In this document: piece by piece, positions 36,639 to 43,515 of the stretch | Layout: every line of letters begins with the position of its first letter | Position numbering within the stretch: the first letter of the stretch is position 1 | Assembly (NCBI GenBank): GCA_965222065.1 | Contig: OZ244933.1 | Location: forward strand, 2,294,001 to 2,358,000 | Reading direction: 5' to 3' | Source of the DNA: GM7GCV1 sp965222065 | Lineage (GTDB): Bacteria; Pseudomonadota; Gammaproteobacteria; Pseudomonadales; GM7GCV1 | DNA: 64,000 bases | Made by a program: the position numbers and the translations under genes | Notes under the pieces: model-generated | Databases searched by the model: none | What the model was told of the DNA's origin: nothing | Seen by the model: the letters and a program-made list of their open reading frames with translations, nothing else

Positions 36639-37160
36639 ATGTCACACAAGGTATCTGTACTGTTTGTCTGTCTGGGCAATATCTGTCGTTCACCCACGGC
36701 AGAAGGCGTCTTTACCAGGCTGCTGGAAGAACAAGGGTTGCAGGGTCAGGTTCGCATTGACTCTGCAGGCACGGGAGACTGGCACCTGGGTAAATCACCT
36801 GATCCCAGAGCCCTGGATTTTGCGCAAAAGCGCGGCTATGACATTTCCCATTTGCGGGCCCGGCAGATCGATGTTTCCGATTTTGAGCATTTCGATTACA
36901 TATTGGCGATGGATCACCAGAACCTGATGGATATCCGCGCCATGCAACCCGAAGATTACCGGGGACATCTTTCCCTGTTTCTGGACTTTCTGGATGAAGG
37001 GGAAGGGCTCGAAGTGCCAGACCCTTACTATGGGGGCGAGCAGGGATTTGAGCTGGTGGTGGATATGGTCGAGCGCGCCAGCAAAAATTTACTTAAGAGC
37101 ATCCAGTCCAGCCACTCTGATGCTTTCACTTCAAGCCAATCGGGCCCATCCAGTCGTTGA
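36639..37160 (+). CDS. low-molecular-weight protein tyrosine phosphatase
   Basis: A 173-aa phosphatase with the CX5R(S/T) loop VCLGNICRSPTAEGVF (Cys11, Arg17) and the general-acid Asp in EVPDPYYGGEQGFE. It may act on phosphotyrosine proteins of envelope polysaccharide control or on small phosphoesters. Its end overlaps any upstream extension of murB, which starts 14 bases later if the GTG is used. Confidence 0.92.
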   Translation: MSHKVSVLFVCLGNICRSPTAEGVFTRLLEEQGLQGQVRIDSAGTGDWHLGKSPDPRALDFAQKRGYDISHLRARQIDVSDFEHFDYILAMDHQNLMDIRAMQPEDYRGHLSLFLDFLDEGEGLEVPDPYYGGEQGFELVVDMVERASKNLLKSIQSSHSDAFTSSQSGPSSR

Positions 37161-37173
37161 AGAGAAACCCCAA

Positions 37174-38196
37174 GTGTCCTCTCCCGCGTACGTCAAAGAT
37201 TATTCACTGCTGGATAAAAACAGTCTGGGCATCCCCGCCAGTTGTGATGAGTATGTAGAGGTCCATGACCTGGCAGAACTCAAAAGTGCCTTAACAAAGG
37301 CCGCGGCTGAGCGTCAGCCTGTATTGGTATTGGGGGATGGCACCAACGTGGTTCTTTCCGGTGATATAAACGCAATGGTGGTTCGTCCGCTATTTAAAGG
37401 AAAAGAGATAATCGAGACGACCCGGGAGAGTGTACTGATCCGGGTTGGTGCCGGGGAAAATTGGCACGACCTGGTTTGCTGGACCCTGTCCCGGGGATAC
37501 TTTGGCCTGGAAAACCTGGCACTGATTCCCGGAAGTTGTGGCGCGGCACCAGTGCAGAATATTGGTGCTTATGGTGTTGAGCTGGATCAGTTTGTCGAGA
37601 ACGTCGAATACCTGGACCGGGAAACGCTTGAGTTAAGTACGCTGACCGGCCAGGAATGTGGCTTTGGCTATCGCGAAAGTCGTTTTAAACAGGATTTAAG
37701 AGACCGCGCGATTATTACCCAGGTAACTCTCAGGCTTTCTACCAAACCTAATGTCTGCGTGGCGTATCCGGCCATTAGGGATTATCTCGACAAGTACGAT
37801 CAGGAAGCCACGCCAAAAAATGTGTTTAAGGCGGTCTGTCACATACGTCGCAGCAAATTGCCTGACGTGGCAGATATCCCCAACGCCGGTAGCTTTTTTA
37901 AAAACCCAATCGTCCCGGCAAATCAGTTTGAAGAAATTAAATCGATCGAGCCGGATTGTCCGGGATACAGACTCGACAGCGGCGAGGTCAAGATTCCCGC
38001 CGCCTGGCTGATAGAGCGGCGACAATGGAAAGGCAAATTACAGGATGGTGTGGGGATGCATCATGCCCAGGCATTGGTGCTGGTAAACCCGGGCCATAAA
38101 GACGGTGAGACGGTTCTCAAGATGGCAGGGAAGGTACAGACAGATATACAACAGGCGTTTGGAATAACTCTGGAGATAGAACCCCGGGTGCTCTAA
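37174..38196 (+). CDS. murB: UDP-N-acetylenolpyruvoylglucosamine reductase MurB
   Basis: FAD enzyme that makes UDP-MurNAc for peptidoglycan. The GTG at 37174 gives 340 aa, the E. coli-type length; an ATG at 37120 lies inside the phosphatase gene and has no ribosome-binding site. FAD and substrate blocks are PVLVLGDGTNVVLSG, RVGAGENWHDLV, ENLALIPGSCGAAPVQNIGAYG, FGYRESRFK, NAGSFFKNP and the C-terminal HHAQALVLVN. It is the type I form of MurB. Confidence 0.95.
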   Translation: MSSPAYVKDYSLLDKNSLGIPASCDEYVEVHDLAELKSALTKAAAERQPVLVLGDGTNVVLSGDINAMVVRPLFKGKEIIETTRESVLIRVGAGENWHDLVCWTLSRGYFGLENLALIPGSCGAAPVQNIGAYGVELDQFVENVEYLDRETLELSTLTGQECGFGYRESRFKQDLRDRAIITQVTLRLSTKPNVCVAYPAIRDYLDKYDQEATPKNVFKAVCHIRRSKLPDVADIPNAGSFFKNPIVPANQFEEIKSIEPDCPGYRLDSGEVKIPAAWLIERRQWKGKLQDGVGMHHAQALVLVNPGHKDGETVLKMAGKVQTDIQQAFGITLEIEPRVL

Positions 38197-38261
38197 TCGT
38201 TCCGGTCATTTGTGTGCAGACAGCCTGTTGATATAAGGCAGGGCGTTTTAATAGAAAATTT

Positions 38262-38330
38262 AAATGAGAATTCTTACAAAATAAGAGTGAATCTCATTGT
38301 CAGTGGTAGTGAAAAACATTATCATTCACA
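38262..38330. promoter_or_regulatory. Fur-box-like sites upstream of bfd
   Basis: Overlapping AT-rich palindromic elements resembling Fur sites: AATGAGAATTCTTAC (38263-38277), GAGTGAATCTCATTGTCA (38285-38302) and GAAAAACATTATCATTCAC (38311-38329). They lie 30-100 bases before the bfd ATG. The similarity to the GATAATGATAATCATTATC consensus is by eye, so the exact operator limits are uncertain. Confidence 0.5.
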
Positions 38331-38358
38331 ACAACTGACTATTAATACGTTTATCCAA

Positions 38359-38562
38359 ATGATTGTTTGTCTTTGTCGTAATGTAAAAACATCCCAGATT
38401 GTCGAGGCCGTGAAAGGTGGCGCCCGGTCTGTGGATGAAGTCGGCGAGCTGACCGGTGCCGCGACCTGCTGTGGGAAATGCCAGTTTATGGTGAACGCGA
38501 TTGTGACGGATCACAGCGACGAAGAGGCATCCCAATTTTATAACGCAGCGGCCTCCGCCTAG
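38359..38562 (+). CDS. bfd: bacterioferritin-associated ferredoxin Bfd
   Basis: A 67-aa [2Fe-2S] protein that reduces and releases iron from bacterioferritin. The ligands match E. coli Bfd: Cys4 and Cys6 (MIVCLCRNV) plus Cys38 and Cys41 (TCCGKC). The ATG at 38359 gives the exact family start; upstream in-frame sequence is promoter DNA. Fur-like sites precede it, a terminator follows, and bfr lies next. Confidence 0.93.
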   Translation: MIVCLCRNVKTSQIVEAVKGGARSVDEVGELTGAATCCGKCQFMVNAIVTDHSDEEASQFYNAAASA

Positions 38563-38588
38563 CACGTTATTCGTTGCCCTGTTTTATT

Positions 38589-38613
38589 AAAGCCCGTTAC
38601 GACGGGCTTTTTT
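38589..38613 (+). terminator. rho-independent terminator after bfd
   Basis: AAAGCCCG-TTACGA-CGGGCTTT is an 8-bp perfect stem followed by TTT (total T-run of six with the stem end). It lies 27 bases after the bfd stop and before the bfr promoter region. Confidence 0.85.
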
Positions 38614-38662
38614 AATGCCTGTATTAAAGTCCATCATTGGTAATGTATCTCGTTTTCTATCG

Positions 38663-38679
38663 GAGAATCGTTATCATTT
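38663..38679. promoter_or_regulatory. Fur-box-like site upstream of bfr
   Basis: GAGAATCGTTATCATTT resembles a Fur operator half (ATCATTATC-type) about 90 bases before the bfr ATG. It was found by eye; it supports iron control of bfr together with the sites before bfd. Confidence 0.45.
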
Positions 38680-38768
38680 CCCTTTTAAATCAATAACTTA
38701 AGTTGAATTTGGGTGTATAAGCGCTCATACTGTCGAGCACATTTCGAGTATTAACAGCGAGAGAAACA

Positions 38769-39248
38769 ATGAAAGGTGATACCAAGGTTATTGAATATTT
38801 GAATATGGCCCTGGGCAATGAGCTAATCGCCATTAACCAGTATTTTTTGCATGCAAGGATGTATAAGGATTGGGGGCTAAAAAATCTTGCTGACCATGAG
38901 TACCATGAATCCATCGATGAAATGAAACACGCCGATAACCTCATTGAGCGTATTTTGTTTTTGGAAGGGATGCCCAACCTTCAGGATCTTGGCAAACTTC
39001 GTATTGGTGAAGATGTGAAGGAAATGCTGGAGTGTGATCTGGCCCTGGAGATGGACGCCATTCCCGACCTCAAGGATGCTATTAAACATTGCGAACAAGT
39101 GCGCGACTACGTCAGCCGCGATATTTTTGACGCGATCCTGGAAGACGAGGAAGAGCACGTTGACTGGCTCGAGACACAACTTGGCCTCATTGAAAAAATG
39201 GGTATTCAGAACTTTATTCAGGCACAGGTTGTCGAAGAAGCCGAATAA
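38769..39248 (+). CDS. bfr: bacterioferritin Bfr
   Basis: Haem-containing 24-mer iron store. It is 159 aa with the ferroxidase ligands Glu18, Glu51, His54, Glu94, Glu127 and His130 in the blocks LGNELIAINQY, SIDEMKHADNLIERILFLEG, DLALEMDAIPDL and ILEDEEEHVDWLE. Met52 is the haem ligand. It is paired with bfd, with separate Fur-like sites before each gene. Confidence 0.95.
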   Translation: MKGDTKVIEYLNMALGNELIAINQYFLHARMYKDWGLKNLADHEYHESIDEMKHADNLIERILFLEGMPNLQDLGKLRIGEDVKEMLECDLALEMDAIPDLKDAIKHCEQVRDYVSRDIFDAILEDEEEHVDWLETQLGLIEKMGIQNFIQAQVVEEAE

Positions 39249-39272
39249 CAGACAACTAATTTCTGTATATCT

Positions 39273-39303
39273 GGGGTCAGAGTAAGGTTTTTACTCTGAC
39301 CCC
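39273..39303. repeat. perfect GGGGTCAGAGTAA hairpin element
   Basis: GGGGTCAGAGTAA-GGTTT-TTACTCTGACCCC is a perfect 13-bp inverted repeat in the bfr-uvrC gap. A related degenerate copy occurs just after uvrC (41184-41218). The motif resembles small REP-like extragenic elements; it could also act as a transcription end for bfr. Confidence 0.7.
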
Positions 39304-39365
39304 GGTCCGTATTAACGTCCGTAAAACGCTAAAATACCACTCTGTATAAACCAGGGTTTCCCATT

Positions 39366-41183
39366 TTGGCTTTCGATTACAAACCTTTCCTTAAAAACCT
39401 GACTGATCTCCCCGGCGTCTACCAGATGTACGACGAAGACGGGAAGATTCTCTATGTGGGAAAGGCCAAAAATCTCAAAAAACGTGTCAGTAGTTATTTC
39501 AGTTCCAGGCCGCAAACACCAAAAACCCAGGCACTGGTATTACGTATCGCCAGTATTGAAGTGACCGTCACACCGACCGAGTCGGCGGCCTTGATACTGG
39601 AACAAAACCTGATCAAGCAGCAACGTCCTCCCTATAACGTACTGCTTCGTGACGACAAGTCTTACCCCTATATCTTTATTTCCGATCAGGAATGGCCCCG
39701 ACTGGCGTTTCATCGCGGGGTAAAAAAAGCCAAAGGGCAGTATTTTGGGCCTTTCCCTAATGCCCAGGCCACCCGGGAAACCCTGTCGATGCTGCAAAAG
39801 GTTTTTCGGGTGAGGCAGTGTGAGGACAGTTTTTTTCGAAACCGATCACGCCCTTGTCTGCAATACCAGATAGAACGCTGCACCGCCCCCTGTGTCGGCT
39901 TTGTTGATAGTGATCGTTACCAAAAGGACGTCCAACACTCCGTGGATCTGCTGAAAGGACGGAATGAAAAGCTGTCTGTTGAGTTGATTGATGCCATGAA
40001 TGAAGCGTCTGAGAATCTCGATTTTGAGAGTGCTGCCCGCTATCGCGACCAGGTCAATATGATCCGTCAAATTCAGGCGGAGCAGACCATTGAAAAAGGT
40101 TCCGGAAACCTGGATATCGTCAGCTCAGCCATTGATGGTGACGAAGTGTGCGTACACATACTCTACATTCGGCAGGGGCGAATTATTGGCAGTCGCAGTT
40201 TTTTCCCTTCGTTGCAGCTTGAAGAAACGACAGCCCAGTTCATGGGCGCTTTTCTCGCCCAGCATTATCTGACCGGGCCGGAAGCCCGGGTCCCCGGAGA
40301 AATTCTGGTTAGTGAAATGCCGGACGACCCGACCACGCTGGAGCAAGCACTAAAAGAACACTGTGACCGCAAGGTCTCTATCCGTAAGCCATCGCGGGGC
40401 CGCGGGCTGGAATGGCTGCGTATCGCAGGGCAGACCGCGGAACAGAACCTGATTGGACGCAAGGCCAGCAAGCAAAGCTATGAGCGCCGACTGATCAACC
40501 TGTCGGAAGCATTGGGACTGGAAACCGCTATCCAGCGTCTGGAGTGTTATGACATTAGTCATACCCAGGGCAAGGAGACAGTGGGGTCCTGCGTGGTATT
40601 TGACGAGCAGGGACCCAGTAAAAAAGACTACCGACGCTTCAACATTGAAGGCATCACCGGCGGGGATGATTATGCAGCCATGGAGCAGGTGCTTCGACGG
40701 CGATTCACACGTTTGCAAAAGGGCGAAGGCAAAATGCCGGATATTATTGTCATTGATGGCGGCAAGGGTCAGCTGGGTATAGCACGGGATGTGATGCAGG
40801 ATCTGGGCGTCAAGGGTGTAGAACTGCTTGGCGTTGCCAAGGGAGCGACCCGTAAATCCGGCTGGGAACGCTTCTTTTTGGGAGATGATTCCCGGGAAGT
40901 GGTGCTGGACTCAGGTTCGCCTGGATTTCACCTGCTCCAGCACATTCGAGACGAAGCGCACCGTTTTGCGATTACCGGGCACAAAAATCGCCGTGGCAAA
41001 AAATTTGTTGAATCACCGTTGCAGGAAATCCCCGGAGTGGGCGCCAAGCGCAGAAAAAATCTGGTGAACTATTTTGGTGGATACAAGGGGATTGAGAGTG
41101 CCAGTGTCACAGACCTTGCCAAGGTGGATGGTATCAGTCGGGATCTGGCACAGGCTATTTACGACTATTTTCACCAGGGTTAG
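39366..41183 (+). CDS. uvrC: excinuclease ABC subunit UvrC
   Basis: Endonuclease subunit of nucleotide excision repair, 605 aa. It has an N-terminal GIY-YIG domain (LPGVYQMYDEDGKILYVGKAKNLKKRV), the UVR motif (ENLDFESAARYRDQVNMIRQIQ), the UvrC RNase-H-like nuclease (ECYDISHTQGKETVGSCVVF, DIIVIDGGKGQL) and C-terminal HhH motifs (IPGVGAKRRKNLVNYFGG). The start is TTG at 39366, giving the family MAFDYKPFLKNL beginning; no ATG fits. It precedes pgsA, the common gammaproteobacterial order. Confidence 0.95.
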   Translation: MAFDYKPFLKNLTDLPGVYQMYDEDGKILYVGKAKNLKKRVSSYFSSRPQTPKTQALVLRIASIEVTVTPTESAALILEQNLIKQQRPPYNVLLRDDKSYPYIFISDQEWPRLAFHRGVKKAKGQYFGPFPNAQATRETLSMLQKVFRVRQCEDSFFRNRSRPCLQYQIERCTAPCVGFVDSDRYQKDVQHSVDLLKGRNEKLSVELIDAMNEASENLDFESAARYRDQVNMIRQIQAEQTIEKGSGNLDIVSSAIDGDEVCVHILYIRQGRIIGSRSFFPSLQLEETTAQFMGAFLAQHYLTGPEARVPGEILVSEMPDDPTTLEQALKEHCDRKVSIRKPSRGRGLEWLRIAGQTAEQNLIGRKASKQSYERRLINLSEALGLETAIQRLECYDISHTQGKETVGSCVVFDEQGPSKKDYRRFNIEGITGGDDYAAMEQVLRRRFTRLQKGEGKMPDIIVIDGGKGQLGIARDVMQDLGVKGVELLGVAKGATRKSGWERFFLGDDSREVVLDSGSPGFHLLQHIRDEAHRFAITGHKNRRGKKFVESPLQEIPGVGAKRRKNLVNYFGGYKGIESASVTDLAKVDGISRDLAQAIYDYFHQG

Positions 41184-41218
41184 ATTGGGAGTTTAAAAAC
41201 TAACTCTGACCCCAAATT
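41184..41218. repeat. degenerate GGGGTCAGAGTT-type element
   Basis: AACTCTGACCCCAAAT with an imperfect opposite arm (ATTGGGAGTT). It is the same motif family as the perfect hairpin at 39273-39303, now on the other side of uvrC and next to its stop. Confidence 0.5.
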
Positions 41219-41266
41219 TTATCCGGAAGCGGATACAATCGCGCGCTCGCAGTAAATGAATTGATT

Positions 41267-41839
41267 ATGACAGCTTCGAACTATCTCTCCCTCAGCCGCA
41301 TTGCCTTAATTCCTTTTTTTGGTGTACTCCTGTATATGCCGCAGAACTGGACCTATCTGGCCAGTGCCGTCGTTTTTGGTATTGCGGCCATCACCGATTG
41401 GCTGGACGGTTACCTGGCGCGTAAACGTGGTGAAGAAACCGAGTTTGGAGCCTTTATTGACCCGGTGGCAGACAAGCTGATCGTGGTTGTTGCCATGACC
41501 CTGCTCATTGCCAAATACCCCACTGTGGGCATCACCCTTGCAGGGCTCCTGATTATCAGCCGGGAAATTATTATTACGGCGTTAAGGGAATGGATGGCAG
41601 GACAGGGCAAACGTAACGTGGTGAAGGTATCCAACATCGGTAAATGGAAAACCGGTCTGCAGATAACCGCCATTATCATGCTATGCCTGTTTAAGCCGAC
41701 TTTTGAATTTGCCGGTTTTGCCTATGGTGAATGGGGTTTTTACCTGGCCCAGCTGTTTCTGTATATCGCCGCTGTGTTGACCCTTTGGTCCATGGTGATC
41801 TACATGAAAGCCGCGATAAAAGCGATGCAGGTTTCCTAG
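41267..41839 (+). CDS. pgsA: CDP-diacylglycerol-glycerol-3-phosphate 3-phosphatidyltransferase PgsA
   Basis: Inner-membrane enzyme of phosphatidylglycerol synthesis, 190 aa. The CDP-alcohol transferase motif D-G-x2-A-R-x8-G-x3-D-x3-D is seen in DWLDGYLARKRGEETEFGAF and the IDPVADKL that follows. The ATG at 41267 gives MTASNYLSLSRIALIP, the family start; a TTG two codons earlier is possible. Its last four bases overlap the stop of the convergent gene. Confidence 0.94.
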   Translation: MTASNYLSLSRIALIPFFGVLLYMPQNWTYLASAVVFGIAAITDWLDGYLARKRGEETEFGAFIDPVADKLIVVVAMTLLIAKYPTVGITLAGLLIISREIIITALREWMAGQGKRNVVKVSNIGKWKTGLQITAIIMLCLFKPTFEFAGFAYGEWGFYLAQLFLYIAAVLTLWSMVIYMKAAIKAMQVS

Positions 41840-42261
41840 CTTTTGGCCAAAGTTTCCAGCGTTGGGCGCAGCCCACTGTAATCGTATCCGGCATTCGCAC
41901 AAGCCTGAATAATTTCATCAACGCTGCGGTTGGGGGCCTCGGCAAGTGCCCAGAGCGTAGAGCAGCGAGTGCCAGAGCGGCAGTAGGCCAGAATCGGTTT
42001 GGGCATTTCCTTTAGCAGTTGGCCAAACTGCTCCACATCACTCATGGTGACATTGCCGGAAATCACCGGCTGATGAACAAACGTCATTCCCGCATCGCCG
42101 GCTGCATCGGCCATATCCTCTGCTACCGGCTGGTTGAGCTCCTCTCCATCCGGACGATTGCAGATAATGGTTTTAAAGCCCATACCCGCCGCTTGCGCCA
42201 ACTCTTCCCGAGTAATCTGTGGGGCAACGGTGATGTCGTCGTCTAGTTTTCTCAAATCCAT
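41836..42261 (-). CDS. DUF442-type phosphatase/sulfurtransferase-like protein (TIGR01244)
   Basis: A 141-aa protein of the tyrosine-phosphatase-like DUF442 family. The active-site loop is YCRSGTRCSTLWAL (CX5R), with DEELAQ-type and FKTIICNRPDGE motifs before it. Relatives include the domain fused to Blh persulfide dioxygenases, so a role in sulfide or persulfide handling is possible. No partner gene is adjacent. It is convergent with pgsA. Confidence 0.85.
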   Translation of the reverse strand: MDLRKLDDDITVAPQITREELAQAAGMGFKTIICNRPDGEELNQPVAEDMADAAGDAGMTFVHQPVISGNVTMSDVEQFGQLLKEMPKPILAYCRSGTRCSTLWALAEAPNRSVDEIIQACANAGYDYSGLRPTLETLAKS

Positions 42262-42415
42262 GAATGGTTCCCGTGTAAAAAACTGAAATCGGTTAGGGGC
42301 ATTCTCTCATGAATCACCGGGTTTTTAATCCGATATTCCCCTTCTGTGCTTGTATGCGCATGTCTGAAGAATTAATCCTGTAATTTTTGCTGTTCAGTCA
42401 GTAAAATGCGCGGCC

Positions 42416-42445
42416 TTGCAAAGCCCGACAAACCCGGCTTTGCAA
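42416..42445. promoter_or_regulatory. perfect 10-bp inverted repeat just upstream of tRNA-Cys
   Basis: TTGCAAAGCC and GGCTTTGCAA, with a 10-base spacer, end five bases before the mature tRNA-Cys. A TAAAAT (-10-like) followed by a GC-rich stretch lies just upstream (about 42402). The hairpin may be the 5' leader removed by RNase P, or a regulator site. Confidence 0.4.
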
Positions 42446-42449
42446 AAAT

Positions 42450-42523
42450 GGCGCGGTGGCAGAGTGGTTATGCAGCTGACTGCAACTCAGTGTACGCCGG
42501 TTCGATTCCGACCCGCGCCTCCA
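42450..42523 (+). tRNA. tRNA-Cys (GCA)
   Basis: Full cloverleaf: acceptor GGCGCGG pairs with CCGCGCC, the D-arm is AGAGTGGTTATGCAG, the anticodon loop CTGCAAC has anticodon GCA, the T-arm has GGTTCGATTCC, and CCA is encoded. It lies 60 bases before tRNA-Leu, probably in one transcript. Confidence 0.97.
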
Positions 42524-42583
42524 TATCCTTTCAGGCTTGGTTCCAAGCCTGATATCTTGCCTGCTTGCACAGGCAACCCGCTG

Positions 42584-42672
42584 GCCCGGGTGGCGAAATT
42601 GGTAGACGCAAGGGACTTAAAATCCCTCGGAGTGAAAACTCCGTGCCGGTTCGACCCCGGCCCCGGGCACCA
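42584..42672 (+). tRNA. tRNA-Leu (TAA), integration site of the island
   Basis: A class II tRNA of 89 bases with acceptor GCCCGGG, anticodon TAA in ACTTAAAAT, a long variable arm (CGGAGTGAAAACTCCG), T-arm GGTTCGACCCC and encoded CCA. Its 3' 57 bases are repeated exactly at 51518-51574, so an integrative element entered here and left the tRNA gene intact. Confidence 0.98.
42616..42672 (+). repeat. attL: 57-bp direct repeat inside tRNA-Leu
   Basis: The bases from CTTAAAATCCC to the encoded CCA are identical to 51518-51574. This marks the left end of the integrated element. Confidence 0.95.
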
Positions 42673-42810
42673 TTTAAATGATAGTATTTACTAACTTTTC
42701 TATATTAAATTTAAAAATGTAGGAGCTGTGTAGGCGCCTATATTTGCGCTTATTGTTTATTTGTGAAACATTTCATGAATTAAGAAATGCCGGCGAGATT
42801 TAAAACTTAA

Positions 42811-43515
42811 ATGGATGTTCTTTTCAGCAATCTTGTCAAGCCATCAGACATCAGCAAGTCTGGATCAAGCAGTATTTACCTTGTATGTGTCCGCATATCA
42901 GATATTAGCGAGAAGGTTCGTGAATTAATGAATGTGATAGACAATATGGGGTGGGTTAAGGGTCTAGAACCTGTAGATGAAGTAACACTGGAAGCTCGTG
43001 CCGAAGGGACAATTAAATATTTTAGAAAACTCCTTCTTGAAGACTTTGAGGATAAAGTAACAAGCGATTTAGGCGAGTACATAATCTCCGATACAGCACA
43101 GCAAGTACTTGTAAAAGTTTATGACCATGCAAAATGGCCCCTAGCAGAGTTAATAAAAGAAAAAATAACTGGAAACCCAGGCTTCGACTTCCATTCAGAA
43201 TCTCCAAATTTACTTATAGTCTTTGGTGAAGCTAAATATGGAGCTAAATCAAACCCACACGGACGTGCTTTTAAACAAATAAATAAATTTATCCATAAAA
43301 AGAAAGACATCCAAGAATTTTCCCTTCTAAAGCCTTTTGCAAGTCAAGGCGCAATGAATAATGCCATGGAAGGGAATAAATCATACGCGGCTGCATTTTC
43401 TGTAAACAGTTCTAATCCTGAAAAAATCCTCCATAACGCACTATGTTCACAGTCATTAGAAAAGCTTCTAGAGCACCCTGAAGTCTACTTAATTGGAGTT
43501 ATCTTAGATGATTAG
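42811..43515 (+). CDS. hamA: Hachiman HamA-like / AbpA-like DUF1837 nuclease
   Basis: Probable effector of a two-gene anti-phage defence system. The 234-aa protein carries the DUF1837 pattern of a PD-(D/E)XK nuclease: SDLGEYI with Glu89, then NPGFDFHSES (Asp126) and VFGEAKYGA (Glu140-x-Lys142). In Hachiman the HamA nuclease is held by the HamB helicase and released on sensing foreign or damaged DNA; AbpA of E. coli is related. It overlaps the helicase gene by eight bases. DNA is clearly A+T-richer than the flanking core. HamA versus AbpA cannot be settled by eye. Confidence 0.82.
   Translation: MDVLFSNLVKPSDISKSGSSSIYLVCVRISDISEKVRELMNVIDNMGWVKGLEPVDEVTLEARAEGTIKYFRKLLLEDFEDKVTSDLGEYIISDTAQQVLVKVYDHAKWPLAELIKEKITGNPGFDFHSESPNLLIVFGEAKYGAKSNPHGRAFKQINKFIHKKKDIQEFSLLKPFASQGAMNNAMEGNKSYAAAFSVNSSNPEKILHNALCSQSLEKLLEHPEVYLIGVILDD

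Noticed and set aside
31341..38196. comEC-exbB-exbD-lpxK-kdsB-PTP-murB as an unusual cluster
   Set aside because: This order is common in gammaproteobacteria and needs no special explanation.
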